Positions 1-9,260 are shown, counted from the first letter of the stretch. The stretch: 64,000 nt of DNA from M55B112 sp040903745 (GCA_040903745.1 JBBDUV010000075.1:1-64000), one strand, 5' to 3'. Translations and numbers: made by a program. Notes: generated by a model from the letters alone, not told the origin.

Positions 1-28
1 GTGGCCGGGATGAGAAACGGAAGTACGG

Positions 29-289
29 TCAATTAATGACGTGAAAATCTATGTTATTGGCAAAAGTTAAAGCGTGGCTGTTAGAACGGATTGTAAAATC
101 GGCCGTGTTTTCTATTTCAACATATTCCTTTTGTACATTTCTGTACCTGAAACTAGGCATAAAACTTCCCTTAACGGTTTTTGTGGAATCTAATATTACG
201 TTAAAACTTTCAGTATGCAGCACTTGTGCATCTAGTTGGTGCCCTGTAATGGCAAACAAAACAATCAGTGCAAAAATGGTAGTTCTCAT
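29..289 (-). pseudogene. 5' part of an outer-membrane beta-barrel-like protein (DUF481-like), broken by a stop
   Basis: The reading frame starts with a signal peptide (MRTTIFALIVLFAITGHQLDAQ) and then reads about 65 residues that resemble, from memory, the N-terminal strands of the DUF481-like outer-membrane proteins common in Bacteroidota (ESFNVILD, FRYRNVQKEYVEIENTADF). It stops at TGA after 86 residues, far short of a barrel. After the TGA the same frame stays open to the window edge (RTSVSHPGH), so a nonsense change (for example GGA to TGA) is a simple explanation. A true short protein or an assembly error is also possible. The family assignment is from recall only. Confidence 0.4.
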
Positions 290-410
290 TTCTAAAATCT
301 TTTTATGTTTAATATGAATGTTTGATGCTTATTCTGCAATTTTTCCGGGTGATTGAAATGTAAAAAACTGCTTCTGACAATCCTTGTAATGAATGTTTTA
401 TTTGTTTCCA

Positions 411-2609
411 TCAATCTTCAAGCGAAACATCGCTGGCATTATAGGTTAAAATAACATCGCCTGGCAAATCGACAACCTGTTCCATAAAAGGAAGCATAAC
501 GCCCTTTGGATCTTCATCAGCAGGTTCAAACCCTGCAAAGAGCAGTGCAGAGGGAGACATGGCATGCTTTATGGCATCCAATGGTCTATCAGTGGGTATA
601 ACAACAATCTCAGCCTCTATCCGTCCACCTTCCAGAATCTCTCTCATCTCCTGCTCTACATTTTCCACATCGGCCTTTTGAGCAACGGGGCGCAGTATCC
701 TTAATGGGTTGTCGCGCCATTCACGGTTACCTTTTAAGAGGTATGCCAGTAGCAGCATCATCGCGCCATTCTTTGAGTCGGTCCACCAAATATTAATAGC
801 GCCCACGGGGTGCTCCCAACTTTCCTCCTGCCTGCAGCTTAGAATCAAACAGCTCCGCTCCATTATTTTTGTAAGGCTTATTATGGTTGAGAAAGATTCT
901 CTTTTCTCCGGGTCATCACTCCATCCAAGCATTAGTATATTTGGCCTTAGCCCACCAATTCCATGGCATTGTAGTATCGCTTTTAGCCCATCGGCAAAAT
1001 TGTCGTCAACCACTACTACCGGAAAGGCTGTCAGCTCTTCTTCGCGGATAAAACCGCGTAATAACTTTTCTCCCTCTATACGGCGTTTGCTCAGAGACTC
1101 CAAATCGCCTTCTATGATGTGTGCCAATGATACAAGACCTCGCCCTGATGAGAGCAAGTTTGCATATTTAACCAAATACATTCTGCTTCCTGTTAGGCCA
1201 CTGAGTGTCAGGATGGAGGGTCTCCAGTTTTTTGGATAATATTTTTCTTTTTCAAGAATCAGAAGTGCATTTCTGGCTCGACGATAGGCATAACCACTAA
1301 GCACATCGCCCCATTTTACAATCAATTCTGCACGTTTTATACCCAGAAAAAGTGCTGTAGCCACAATTATGGCAATTGAAGCCCAAATCCAGTTGATGAG
1401 AAACATGATGACAAGGCTAATGAGTGCACCCAGCAGCGAAATAGACCAGTGATTAAGCTTAAAAGTAGGCCTAAAGCTGATGTTTGCCGAGATGCTCTCG
1501 TAAAAGCTGGCCAAATTGATGGTGCCATAGGTTAAGAGAAAGAACATTGTAATAATTGGTGCCACACTATCCAGATCACCTAAAAGAACTCCTGATTGTG
1601 TAATAACAAAAGTAATCACTATGGCCCTGCGGGGTTCGTTAGATACGCCACTTCCTAGCGCATAATACTTTACCCTTTTAAAAATATTATCTTTTGCAAA
1701 TGCCTGTAAAATGCGGGGAGCTCCCATCATACTGCCTAAGGCCGATGATAAAGTGGCAGCAATTACTCCGGCATAAACGAGGGGGCCAAACCAGGCCATT
1801 TTCTGCATTACCATTCCATCACCAACCAACGAGGAACGGCTGGTGCTTGCTGCCATAAGCACAGCAATGCCTACGTAAACTAAAAAAGTAAAGCCTATGG
1901 CAGCAAAAGTACCCAGAGGTATCGCCTTCGAAGGATTTTTTAAATCGCCTGACATATTCACGCCAGCTTCAATCCCTGTAACAGCAGGAAAGAACAATGC
2001 AAAAATGGTTATGATTGAATGACCGGCTGTCCATTTTGGTTGTAGGTTTTCACTAAGAATTTCAACAGATGCATGCCCCCAGGCACCATAGCAATAAGAT
2101 CCTATTGCAGTAAGCACTATTGCCAGAATAAAGTATTGCACTCTAATGGTCCAGCCAGCTCCAATGTATACAAAAGTAAAAACTACAATATTGGTCAAGG
2201 TTGCTACCATCCTAAAAGACAACTTCAATTCAGGAATTGCTAAAAACATTGCTTCAGTAAAGCCAATTACATACATAGAGACGGATAACGCCAATGCGAT
2301 ATAAAAAAATACAGCAATCACTCCACCAAATTCCACCCCCAAACTTCGGCTTATAAGGAAATATGAGCCTCCCCCTTTAACCTTCATATTGGTAGCAATG
2401 GACGATAAAGAAAAAGTTGTAATTGTTGTAAATCCCTTTGCTACCAACAAAACAATTAATGCTCCCCATAAGCCTGCATTACCAACAACAGTATCGTAAC
2501 GCAAGAAAAGTATTACACCCAGTATTGTCAGAACACTGGGTGTAAACACGCCTCCAAAAGTTCCAAATTTTTTTGCAACACTATCGGCTTCTTTTTTGTT
2601 CTTCTTCAT
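411..2609 (-). CDS. SLC12-like cation:chloride cotransporter / APC-superfamily permease
   Basis: A 732-residue inner-membrane transporter. The N-terminal half holds about 11-12 hydrophobic segments and opens with FGTFGGVFTPSVLTILGVILF, the glycine-rich first helix typical of Na-K-Cl/K-Cl cotransporter homologues. The motif VKGGGSYFLISRSLG follows near residue 80. Residues from about 430 to the end form a soluble regulatory-type domain, as in SLC12 proteins, and this separates it from ordinary amino-acid permeases of about 450 residues. The likely role is electroneutral movement of chloride with Na+ and/or K+; the ions cannot be read from sequence. It is a single gene with a small coiled-coil gene upstream on the same strand. 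Confidence 0.8.
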   Translation of the reverse strand: MKKNKKEADSVAKKFGTFGGVFTPSVLTILGVILFLRYDTVVGNAGLWGALIVLLVAKGFTTITTFSLSSIATNMKVKGGGSYFLISRSLGVEFGGVIAVFFYIALALSVSMYVIGFTEAMFLAIPELKLSFRMVATLTNIVVFTFVYIGAGWTIRVQYFILAIVLTAIGSYCYGAWGHASVEILSENLQPKWTAGHSIITIFALFFPAVTGIEAGVNMSGDLKNPSKAIPLGTFAAIGFTFLVYVGIAVLMAASTSRSSLVGDGMVMQKMAWFGPLVYAGVIAATLSSALGSMMGAPRILQAFAKDNIFKRVKYYALGSGVSNEPRRAIVITFVITQSGVLLGDLDSVAPIITMFFLLTYGTINLASFYESISANISFRPTFKLNHWSISLLGALISLVIMFLINWIWASIAIIVATALFLGIKRAELIVKWGDVLSGYAYRRARNALLILEKEKYYPKNWRPSILTLSGLTGSRMYLVKYANLLSSGRGLVSLAHIIEGDLESLSKRRIEGEKLLRGFIREEELTAFPVVVVDDNFADGLKAILQCHGIGGLRPNILMLGWSDDPEKRESFSTIISLTKIMERSCLILSCRQEESWEHPVGAINIWWTDSKNGAMMLLLAYLLKGNREWRDNPLRILRPVAQKADVENVEQEMREILEGGRIEAEIVVIPTDRPLDAIKHAMSPSALLFAGFEPADEDPKGVMLPFMEQVVDLPGDVILTYNASDVSLED

Positions 2610-2794
2610 GAATTTCCAGAAAATAATAAGTTTTTAGCGAAACCTCCGAACAGATATTTGCATGTTAATGAGATATCTCTCCGTCTTTCAATAAGATTTT
2701 AGTTTATGATTAAATGTAATTACAAGACATTTTGAATTGCTCCAAAATTTCATTGGGTCTGTAATGGTAAACAAGGATGTTTCAACCTTACTGT

Positions 2795-3082
2795 TTAATC
2801 GAACAAAGATTTAAGCTTGTTAAATCCTTCCTTGAAAGATTCCGAGGCTGATGAGAAAATATCCTTCGATTCTTCCCACTTTTCCTCTGTAGCATCAGCC
2901 AGGTCATCATACTTGGCCTTGACTTCATTTCTTTTAGACTTCAAATCGGCAAGTTTCTCTTTGTATTCTGCTTTGGCTTCTGCTTTGGCGCTTTCAGCTT
3001 TGGCTTCCAGAACGCCAATTTGGTCGTCCATTTCATCAATCTGGATTTTTACTTTTTCTTTTGTCTTCATTGTTAATAGCAT
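2795..3082 (-). CDS. small charged coiled-coil protein
   Basis: A protein of 91-95 residues depending on which Met is used (MLLTM...; the second, MKTKEK, lies 12 bases downstream). It is almost wholly Lys/Glu/Ala-rich helix: residues 10-75 have heptad-like spacing and the sequence AEAKAEYKEKLADLKSKRNEVKAKYDDL. The C-terminus is amphipathic (FKEGFNKLKSLFD). There is no signal peptide or membrane segment. Small soluble coiled-coil proteins like this are often called stress-response-like in Bacteroidota and Cyanobacteria, but I cannot assign a function. It lies 185 bases upstream of the transporter gene on the same strand. Confidence 0.6.
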   Translation of the reverse strand: MLLTMKTKEKVKIQIDEMDDQIGVLEAKAESAKAEAKAEYKEKLADLKSKRNEVKAKYDDLADATEEKWEESKDIFSSASESFKEGFNKLKSLFD

Positions 3083-3123
3083 TTATAATTTAAAAAATAG
3101 AATTAATATTCACATCTATTCGA

Positions 3124-3366
3124 TCATGTAAAGCTTTCTGCTTCTTCAGATTTAGTGTCTATTTGTTCCACTGGTCCAATGGATTGTAATCCTCTTATGG
3201 GTAAATCAATCAAAGTTAAATCAAAATATGCTCGCTTGTATTCTTTTTCAGTAAATCTAAATGCTTCAGACACAAAAAAAGCTTTTTTATCATGCGGGGT
3301 GAACGCGTTCCGGGCCGCCTCCAGCGATATTATCCCCCTCTTTTGTCCACAATAGTGACATAACAT
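3124..3366 (-). CDS. small hypothetical protein with an N-terminal CxxC
   Basis: An 80-residue frame that starts MLCHYCGQKRG, a half zinc-knuckle, and continues with plausible composition (charged, aromatic-rich, acidic tail TKSEEAESFT). There is no second CxxC pair, so full zinc-finger binding would need dimerisation or His ligands. It is upstream of the coiled-coil gene on the same strand. I do not recognise a family, and it could be a chance frame; the opposite strand is also open over most of it. Confidence 0.35.
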   Translation of the reverse strand: MLCHYCGQKRGIISLEAARNAFTPHDKKAFFVSEAFRFTEKEYKRAYFDLTLIDLPIRGLQSIGPVEQIDTKSEEAESFT

Positions 3367-3432
3367 CCCCCTCTTTTATACATTTTAAGGCCATAAAGCG
3401 GAGCATATAACCAGCCAGATATTATTACCCTG

Positions 3433-3603
3433 ACAGATTCAGTTTTGTTTAAACTGAATTACTGGACCAGGGAAAATAAAGATGCAGAAGCCGAAGTTGA
3501 CTTCGTCTGGCAATTACTTTTAATGCATAAAACATTAAAATCTCCGTCCCAAAAGTCGGATACATGCAGACTGGCTTATGTAAATAAAGCTTTAGACTTA
3601 TGA
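3433..3603 (+). pseudogene. remnant of a DUF4143-type ATP-binding protein (C-terminal part)
   Basis: Read in the frame starting at the ACA codon, this stretch gives DSVLFKLNYWTRENKDAEAE and then VDFVWQ. That matches what I recall of the DUF4143 domain at the C-terminus of AAA-type ATPases, with its signature YW-R-x-x-x-AEVDF. The frame is open a little further left (GAYNQPDIITLT) but has no start codon and no ATPase domain. After VDFVWQ the sequence leaves the family pattern and ends at TGA, so a frameshift probably lies there. It occupies the otherwise gene-free gap between the small CxxC gene and the nucleotidyltransferase gene. Confidence 0.45.
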
Positions 3604-3674
3604 TTTTTAACATTTTATGAATTGATTTGTTATCTCTAAAAAGGTATCAGAAAAAACTGAGAAAAATAAATTGC

Positions 3675-4610
3675 ATGGCAAGTGAGACCTTGTATCGGAA
3701 GGCTATCAAATTGCTCTTATACTTTGATGTTTTTTCCTATCCTCTGACCGGGGAAGAGCTCTTTAGTTATCTTGGTATACAGAACGGCAGAGCAGACATG
3801 AAACAGGAAGTCAACGATACGCTTGCAAAGCTTCATAAAAACAGTATTATTGATTATTCAGAGGGTTATTATTATCTGGGCAATAATCATACTTCCATCC
3901 AAAGAAGGATTGATGGCAATCGGCTTGCTAAAAAAAGATTAAAAACTGCCAGATACTATTCTTACATTATTTCATGCTGCCCATTTGTCAGGGGTATTTA
4001 TCTATCAGGGTCCATTTCAAAAGGCTATATGGGAAAAAATGATGACATAGATTATTTCATTATTACATCTCCGGGCAGGTTATGGATAGCAAGAACATTC
4101 CTGATCCTGTTTAAGAAAATTTTTCTGTTCAATTCCTTCAGGAATTTTTGCCTCAACTATTTTATCACAGAAGACAATCTCGAAATTAAACAGAGAAATC
4201 TATTTACTGCCACGGAGATCGTATTTCTCCTTCCTGTTTATAACAAACAATTATTAGATGAATTACTGACTAAAAACAGTTGGGTAAAAGAATACTATCC
4301 TGAATTCCGTCCAAAATCTGAAGACGTAATAAACGGAAAGCGGGGACTGAAACAAATTGTGGAGTACCTCATGAACAGAACAGTTGCAACAACCGCTAAT
4401 AATTACCTGTATGGAAAATCGGCCCGGTACATCAGAAAGAAATATAATAATCTGGGTGATAAGCAGTTTAACCTATGTTTCAGCCTGTTAAAAAATGAAT
4501 TAAAATATTTTCCGGAAAACAGTTTTCCTTTTATCCTTGATTCTTACAAGGAAAAGCTTAAAGCTTTTGAGCGTTTGTCGGGAATTTCCCTTGAAAAAGA
4601 ATCCGGTTAA
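3675..4610 (+). CDS. nucleotidyltransferase-fold protein
   Basis: 311 residues from the ATG chosen here (MASETLYRKA); a TTG 48 bases upstream is in frame but less likely. Residues 20-80 look like a winged-helix segment (FSYPLTGEELFSYLG). Near residue 110 comes the pol-beta-type nucleotidyltransferase motif GSISKG followed by DDIDYFIIT, with the paired aspartates that bind metal. The rest is helical with no further motif I know. Proteins of this kind sit in many envelope-polysaccharide clusters of Bacteroidota. It is followed after 11 bases by an SDR gene on the same strand. The substrate is unknown. Confidence 0.65.
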   Translation: MASETLYRKAIKLLLYFDVFSYPLTGEELFSYLGIQNGRADMKQEVNDTLAKLHKNSIIDYSEGYYYLGNNHTSIQRRIDGNRLAKKRLKTARYYSYIISCCPFVRGIYLSGSISKGYMGKNDDIDYFIITSPGRLWIARTFLILFKKIFLFNSFRNFCLNYFITEDNLEIKQRNLFTATEIVFLLPVYNKQLLDELLTKNSWVKEYYPEFRPKSEDVINGKRGLKQIVEYLMNRTVATTANNYLYGKSARYIRKKYNNLGDKQFNLCFSLLKNELKYFPENSFPFILDSYKEKLKAFERLSGISLEKESG

Positions 4611-4621
4611 CAGAATTTTTC

Positions 4622-5581
4622 ATGAAATCCCTGAAAAAAAATATCTGGATATTTGGAGGAACGGGCTTTATTGGAGATGCACTTGTGAAAAAACTATCGG
4701 AGAATGAAAACAACAGACTACATCTCCTTCTTCATAAAAACCGGCCCTTTAAATCTCTGGAACATACCAATACTTTTACAGGTAGTTTACAGGACTTTGA
4801 TCCCGCATGGTTCCTAAAATATCCACCTGATGTTATATTTCACCTTGCCCGTCCGGCAGGTGGAAACCATCTTTCCAGGTCTTATGCTGCCCGGTCGGGC
4901 CTGAAAGCAAACCGAAAAATTATACATATTCTGAGGGATTTGTACAAACCTCCTGTTATTGTATATGTTTCCGGTTCATTAATGTTTGGCACGCGTGATA
5001 AAGAAACCCCGGCAATGGAGGATTCAGCATTGGCACCTGTCTCCTTTGCAGCTTCATATTTTCGTTTGGAATCACCCTGGATAGAAGCAGGGAAAAACGA
5101 AATTCTTGATGTAAGAATGGCAAGACCAGGATGGATAGTCGGACCGTCCTCCTGGTTTGTGGAGTTTTTCTGGAAGCCATATCTGGTAAGCGGAAAGGTT
5201 CCATTTTATGGGGATGGAAACCAGCAAATGTCAGTGATTCACCTTGAGGATTGTGCAGGACTGATTGCTTCTCTGGGTAATGCTGAAGAGCGGTACCGGA
5301 GTTTGAATATTTTCTGTGGACCAATAGTTACTCAAAATGAGTTTTCAGCTCAAATGGCAGGATTATTAAACACAGAAACCACCAGGATACCTTTCAACAA
5401 AATAGTACGTAAATATGGTAGAACTGTATCAATGGCACTTACTTCTTCAATTCCAATGGGTACCATTTATAATGAGATATATAACCATTACAGTTTCAAG
5501 TATCCTGATTTGAAATCAATTCTAGTCAATATTATCGGGATTTTGAAAAACAAACAGGAAATACTCTCCAAAACGCCATAG
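4622..5581 (+). CDS. NAD(P)-binding SDR-family epimerase/dehydratase-like protein, catalytic Lys replaced
   Basis: 319 residues with the N-terminal Rossmann motif FGGTGFIGD at residues 11-19, FHLARP near residue 75, YVSGSLMFG near 116 and RPGWIVGP near 165, all typical of extended SDRs acting on nucleotide sugars. The expected YxxxK is read here as YFRLE, with Glu in place of the catalytic Lys, so ordinary SDR chemistry may be lost or altered. It forms a pair with the upstream nucleotidyltransferase gene. Its last 60 bases overlap the 3' end of the convergent methyltransferase gene. The polysaccharide role is inferred from context. Confidence 0.7.
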   Translation: MKSLKKNIWIFGGTGFIGDALVKKLSENENNRLHLLLHKNRPFKSLEHTNTFTGSLQDFDPAWFLKYPPDVIFHLARPAGGNHLSRSYAARSGLKANRKIIHILRDLYKPPVIVYVSGSLMFGTRDKETPAMEDSALAPVSFAASYFRLESPWIEAGKNEILDVRMARPGWIVGPSSWFVEFFWKPYLVSGKVPFYGDGNQQMSVIHLEDCAGLIASLGNAEERYRSLNIFCGPIVTQNEFSAQMAGLLNTETTRIPFNKIVRKYGRTVSMALTSSIPMGTIYNEIYNHYSFKYPDLKSILVNIIGILKNKQEILSKTP

Positions 5582-6337
5582 TGGTGTTTTATTCAATAAA
5601 CGATCTGCTTTCCAGGCAAAGCGACTAATTCGACGACCCATCAAATTGTAAAGTTTTCGATAATACCATGCAGGATGAACAATAGAGTAACCCTTTCGCT
5701 TTATTAACCGGAAATCAGAAAAGAATCTTCTGATCTCCCCCGGCCGGTAGCACCTGCTTGGTAAAAATTTTGTGGGCGAATAACCACCCCATACAGGCTT
5801 CAGTCTGGAGAAAGCACTGAAGAACCGGCCCTTTAACAGTTCCAAAAAAATTCCCGCCAGATAGTATTTATTTACAAATGAAAGAACCAGGATTCCGCCG
5901 GGAGATGAAAAGTTCTTGAGAATCCTTGCTGCACATTCAAGATCGTCTACTGTATTAAGTGCGCCGAAAAATACGTAGATCATGTCAAATTTTTCTCCTG
6001 GAAAGAGCTTTTCCAAATCCTCAACACTTCCCTCAACAGCATAAGCATTTCTAAGGTTCTCCTGTCGGATTCGATTTCCAGCTATATCATGCATTCTGGA
6101 AGAAATATCTATTCCTGCTACGCTCACGCCGGGATGGGTTTTTGCAAAATGAACAAGGTCCAATCCGGTTCCGTAGCCAATTTCAAGCATATTCTTAAAA
6201 GTATGGCGCTTCACCTCTTCACGGAAATCCTGACGGATGATCTGAAGTACCGGATTTTCCCAGTAACGTTGGTCAAAATCTGCAGCGTCTTCATTGTAAT
6301 AGTCCTCAACTTGCTTGTAGTAATTCTTTTTCTTCAT
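5522..6337 (-). CDS. SAM-dependent class I methyltransferase
   Basis: 271 residues. The SAM-binding motif I MLEIGYGTGLDL lies near residue 50, the acidic motif II GIDISSRM near 75 and the post-I region AVEGSVEDLEKLFPGEKFDMIYV near 100-120. The C-terminal third has aromatic and basic patches (KGRFFSAFSRLKPVWGG; HPAWYYRKLYNLMGRR) that could touch membrane or a lipid-linked substrate. Its start lies inside the end of the wzy-like gene (32-base overlap), so the two are co-translated. It probably methylates a sugar or lipid in the polysaccharide pathway, or performs the end-capping that stops chain growth; this is inference from position. Confidence 0.7.
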   Translation of the reverse strand: MKKKNYYKQVEDYYNEDAADFDQRYWENPVLQIIRQDFREEVKRHTFKNMLEIGYGTGLDLVHFAKTHPGVSVAGIDISSRMHDIAGNRIRQENLRNAYAVEGSVEDLEKLFPGEKFDMIYVFFGALNTVDDLECAARILKNFSSPGGILVLSFVNKYYLAGIFLELLKGRFFSAFSRLKPVWGGYSPTKFLPSRCYRPGEIRRFFSDFRLIKRKGYSIVHPAWYYRKLYNLMGRRISRFAWKADRLLNKTPLWRFGEYFLFVFQNPDNID

Positions 6338-7640
6338 TGTCTCTGTAATAATTTGCTACCAGCCAGGCCGCCATTCCCCAAAATAAAAAAGCAACTTTTT
6401 CGGTTGTAAGAAAGTTATTGAAAAGTGCATGAAACAAATAGCTCGACAACGCCGTGAAAGCAATTATTATTTCCGGCTTACCAGGATCCCAGTGCCTTTT
6501 TTCAAATGCTAAAAATAGAATTCGCCCAAGAAAAAGCAACATGGCAATCAATCCAAAAATTCCCATCTCGCTTAATACAAGCATATATTCTGAGTGCGCT
6601 GTGCCTCCGGAGCCTTCAGGTATATCGTATGGATCCTTCACGGATAAATGTGTCATAAGCGTCTCCTCCTGAAATGGGATATAAGCAAACTGAAAGGTGC
6701 CCGGCCCATAGCCCGTAAGAGGTCTGTTCTTAAACATCCTCCAAGCTGATATCCAACGATTCATTCTTTCAAGGTTAGAAACATCAGTACTAACATTTCC
6801 GGCTGAACGAATATGCTCGGCATAATCTGCGTAATGATTCCTTGATTCTGAAAGATTGGAGAAAAGTTTGTCTTCTATATATTCAAAGAAAATAAGTCCG
6901 GTAAGGAGAAATGTTAAGGCCATGACGAGTATATGCCTTACCCTGAATCGAAGGAGGAAAAGTACTCCTGTGAAAAGTGAAATAAACAAACTGATAAATG
7001 CAGCGCGACTACTGCTGAAGAGGACCAGTAAAACAAAGAAGGATCCTAAAACAATTGAAAAAATCCTTGTATTTGCCTTTCTCCCCTTTAGAAAGGAATA
7101 GGATAGCCAGAATACAGCGAGAAAGGCTGCCGAAGCGCCTAAAATTGTGTGATCTTTATAAAAAGGTCTGAATATACCAGGTATTACAACCAGGTTCCAT
7201 TCATATTGCCAGAGTTGAAAAAGGCCCCAACCTGCCACAGCAATAATCCCCAGACTGTAAAGTAGCATGAGCTGAGTTAAAAGTTCCGGATTCCCTCTAA
7301 AGAGACGCAATAACAAAATAAAAAATACCAGGATATAAACAATATTGACAAAGGAGAATTTTGCCGAAACGACAGGCATCCCGGAAAAAAAAGCAAAAAC
7401 AACATAAGATGCGAGAATAGGCAGCACCCATATGAATTCCCGTAACGGATAAGTGTTTTTTACTGAAAAATTCCTGAAGAAATCAATTACAAATATTATA
7501 GCTAAAAGTCCAATCAGGATTTCAGTTGGGAAATGAATTCGGGTATCTCCAAAAACCCTCCATTCGAATGAAAAAGGCAGGCATAGTACGGTCACTTTCA
7601 ACAGGATAACCCCAAACCTTATCAATAAACTAGACTGCAT
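6306..7640 (-). CDS. O-antigen ligase / polymerase family membrane protein (Wzy_C domain)
   Basis: 444 residues with about 11-12 membrane segments. A large periplasmic loop follows the central helices and carries the Wzy_C-type signatures RPLTGYGPGTFQFAY and AHSEYMLVLSEMGIFGLIAM, the pattern seen in WaaL ligases and Wzy polymerases. Sequence alone cannot say whether it polymerises repeat units or ligates glycan to lipid A or protein. It overlaps the Wzz-like gene upstream by 11 bases and the methyltransferase gene downstream by 32 bases, giving a tight three-gene operon for chain length, polymerisation or ligation, and modification. Confidence 0.8.
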   Translation of the reverse strand: MQSSLLIRFGVILLKVTVLCLPFSFEWRVFGDTRIHFPTEILIGLLAIIFVIDFFRNFSVKNTYPLREFIWVLPILASYVVFAFFSGMPVVSAKFSFVNIVYILVFFILLLRLFRGNPELLTQLMLLYSLGIIAVAGWGLFQLWQYEWNLVVIPGIFRPFYKDHTILGASAAFLAVFWLSYSFLKGRKANTRIFSIVLGSFFVLLVLFSSSRAAFISLFISLFTGVLFLLRFRVRHILVMALTFLLTGLIFFEYIEDKLFSNLSESRNHYADYAEHIRSAGNVSTDVSNLERMNRWISAWRMFKNRPLTGYGPGTFQFAYIPFQEETLMTHLSVKDPYDIPEGSGGTAHSEYMLVLSEMGIFGLIAMLLFLGRILFLAFEKRHWDPGKPEIIIAFTALSSYLFHALFNNFLTTEKVAFLFWGMAAWLVANYYRDNEEKELLQAS

Positions 7641-8493
7641 CTTTTTTTAGTATTTCATAAAAGATATAAAGTATGACAAAGCCAAATGCCAGGGCCAGTG
7701 AAATGATCCAGCGTTTTGGCCATACAATATCGAAAGAAGCTACCGCCGGAGATATTATGTAGGAATGAGGCAGTGACGTTTCCATGCTCTGAAGAAGCGT
7801 GTGATAGTAATTTTTTCGCTCCAGTAACTCTTCAAGTTCCATGTAATAAATCGTTTCTGCTTTTTTCATTTCTATCATTTCTTCAACGTTGAGATTTCTT
7901 TCCCCGGAAAAAATCAAATGCATGGATTTTTCCGTCACCTCCAACTCCTTTTGCTTTGCAAGGTATTGCTCTTTGGCAAAGTTTACCGCAGCCATCTTAT
8001 TTTCGATCAGCATATTGTTCTTTACTACATCGCCCAGCCTTACAATGTCATTTGCCATATCAGCAGCCCGCTGAGGGTCGGTATCTTTTACCTTGACGGA
8101 TACCGAATGATACCTGTTCTTATCAATGCTGATTCTCGAATTCAGTGATTTATGCAATCTGCTCCTTTCTACCGGGTCGAACTCCATTGGTCCATTCTCT
8201 CCAATTAAACCATAAATACAAGCCAGGCTATCAAGGATTACAGAAGATCGCAAGATTTGAATATGGCCCGCAATTTCATGATCGGAGGCAAATCCTACTC
8301 CTTGCTGCTCATACTGTACCTTAAAAAGTGTCAACGGAACATATATCAAGGCTTCCGATTGATAAAGAGGTTTTACAAATAGGGGGGAGAAAAAGAACAT
8401 GGCCAGCAAGCCTGTAATAAACGCACCAGCGATAAGCCTCAATAAATAACGGGGTTGAAATAACCAGGATAATTCGTCTGTTGCCTCTTTCAT
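7630..8493 (-). CDS. Wzz-like polysaccharide chain-length determinant
   Basis: 287 residues from the ATG at MKEATDELSW; a TTG codon would add 34 basic residues upstream and cannot be excluded. A membrane helix lies at about residues 20-42, then a periplasmic region with the Wzz features YQSEALIYVPL and ILRSSVILDSL, a long helical hairpin (residues ~150-240) and a second membrane helix near the C-terminus after the PxxP-like part ISPAVASFDIVWPKRW. No tyrosine-kinase domain follows, unlike Wzc/Etk. It likely sets glycan chain length for the overlapping Wzy-like polymerase. Confidence 0.75.
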   Translation of the reverse strand: MKEATDELSWLFQPRYLLRLIAGAFITGLLAMFFFSPLFVKPLYQSEALIYVPLTLFKVQYEQQGVGFASDHEIAGHIQILRSSVILDSLACIYGLIGENGPMEFDPVERSRLHKSLNSRISIDKNRYHSVSVKVKDTDPQRAADMANDIVRLGDVVKNNMLIENKMAAVNFAKEQYLAKQKELEVTEKSMHLIFSGERNLNVEEMIEMKKAETIYYMELEELLERKNYYHTLLQSMETSLPHSYIISPAVASFDIVWPKRWIISLALAFGFVILYIFYEILKKDAV

Positions 8494-8918
8494 TTTGGTA
8501 TAATTAGCTTGTGTTCCAGAAAACAATTTACGAAAAATTCTCCGTAAAGCTTTTTTACCGAAATGAAAATTCTTCCATACTCGATTAGGTACCAAACCAA
8601 ATTTCAGACTCTCAAAATCAATTAAAGCCCTTTGCCCTGATAATAACCTGATCTATAAGATTTTACAATTCCTGGACTCTTACAAGAGTGCCGGGGGTTT
8701 GCTCTTAATAAAATTTACAAATTCAGTTTCTGCTGAATTCGCCAACTTTCATCCATCAATTCTAGTTTGTGTTTAATGAATGTCTGCTTCCCAAACCCTA
8801 AAGAGACTGTCGAGCCTGGCCACTTGGAACATTGAATTAATGATTTAATGGTTTCAAATATGCTGCAATAAGGTCCGGCATCGCCCGAACCACATGCCCC
8901 CAATATACAATTTTTTAC
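8494..8918. other. intergenic stretch without a recognised gene
   Basis: The divergent gap between the wzz-like gene and the small rightward gene. It may hold an extended wzz 5' end (TTG start at position 8595). I see no convincing coding sequence, tRNA or repeat. A 62-codon leftward frame has no recognisable motif. Both flanking promoters must lie here, but I find no clean TAnnTTTG box for either. Confidence 0.4.
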
Positions 8919-9260
8919 ATGGACCTGAAGGAAAAGGAAGATGTATCCTCTGCAGATGATACGGTCAAATCATTAATGGACGACCTTAAAACACTTCTCG
9001 AAAATGAAAGAGAAATCCTGGCTTTGGCCGGTGATAACGACGATGATGGAACAGGGAGAAAAGAGATAAAATCCACATTACTTATTGACGATAAAAATCG
9101 TTCTGATCCACCTGTGAAATATGTAAGTATTGACAGAGATTATATAACAATCCTGTCTGCAAATAACACGATCTTTGATTTCAATAAAATAATCCACCTT
9201 AAAACTGGTAGTGGATTTACTGATAAAAACAAATACTATGAAAACTCCTTCTGCTCCTAA
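8919..9260 (+). CDS. small acidic hypothetical protein
   Basis: 113 residues, hydrophilic and acidic, with an Asp-rich linker (AGDNDDDGTG) between an N-terminal helix (VKSLMDDLKTLLENEREILAL) and a C-terminal part with beta character (PVKYVSIDRDYITILSANNTIF). There is no signal peptide or membrane helix, and I do not recognise a family. It overlaps the following two-helix membrane protein gene by 23 bases, so the two are probably expressed together. Confidence 0.5.
   Translation: MDLKEKEDVSSADDTVKSLMDDLKTLLENEREILALAGDNDDDGTGRKEIKSTLLIDDKNRSDPPVKYVSIDRDYITILSANNTIFDFNKIIHLKTGSGFTDKNKYYENSFCS

Noticed and set aside
8715..8903. A 62-codon leftward frame in the gap upstream of the small acidic gene
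   Set aside because: No motif, no promoter box and no family resemblance; treated as spacer.
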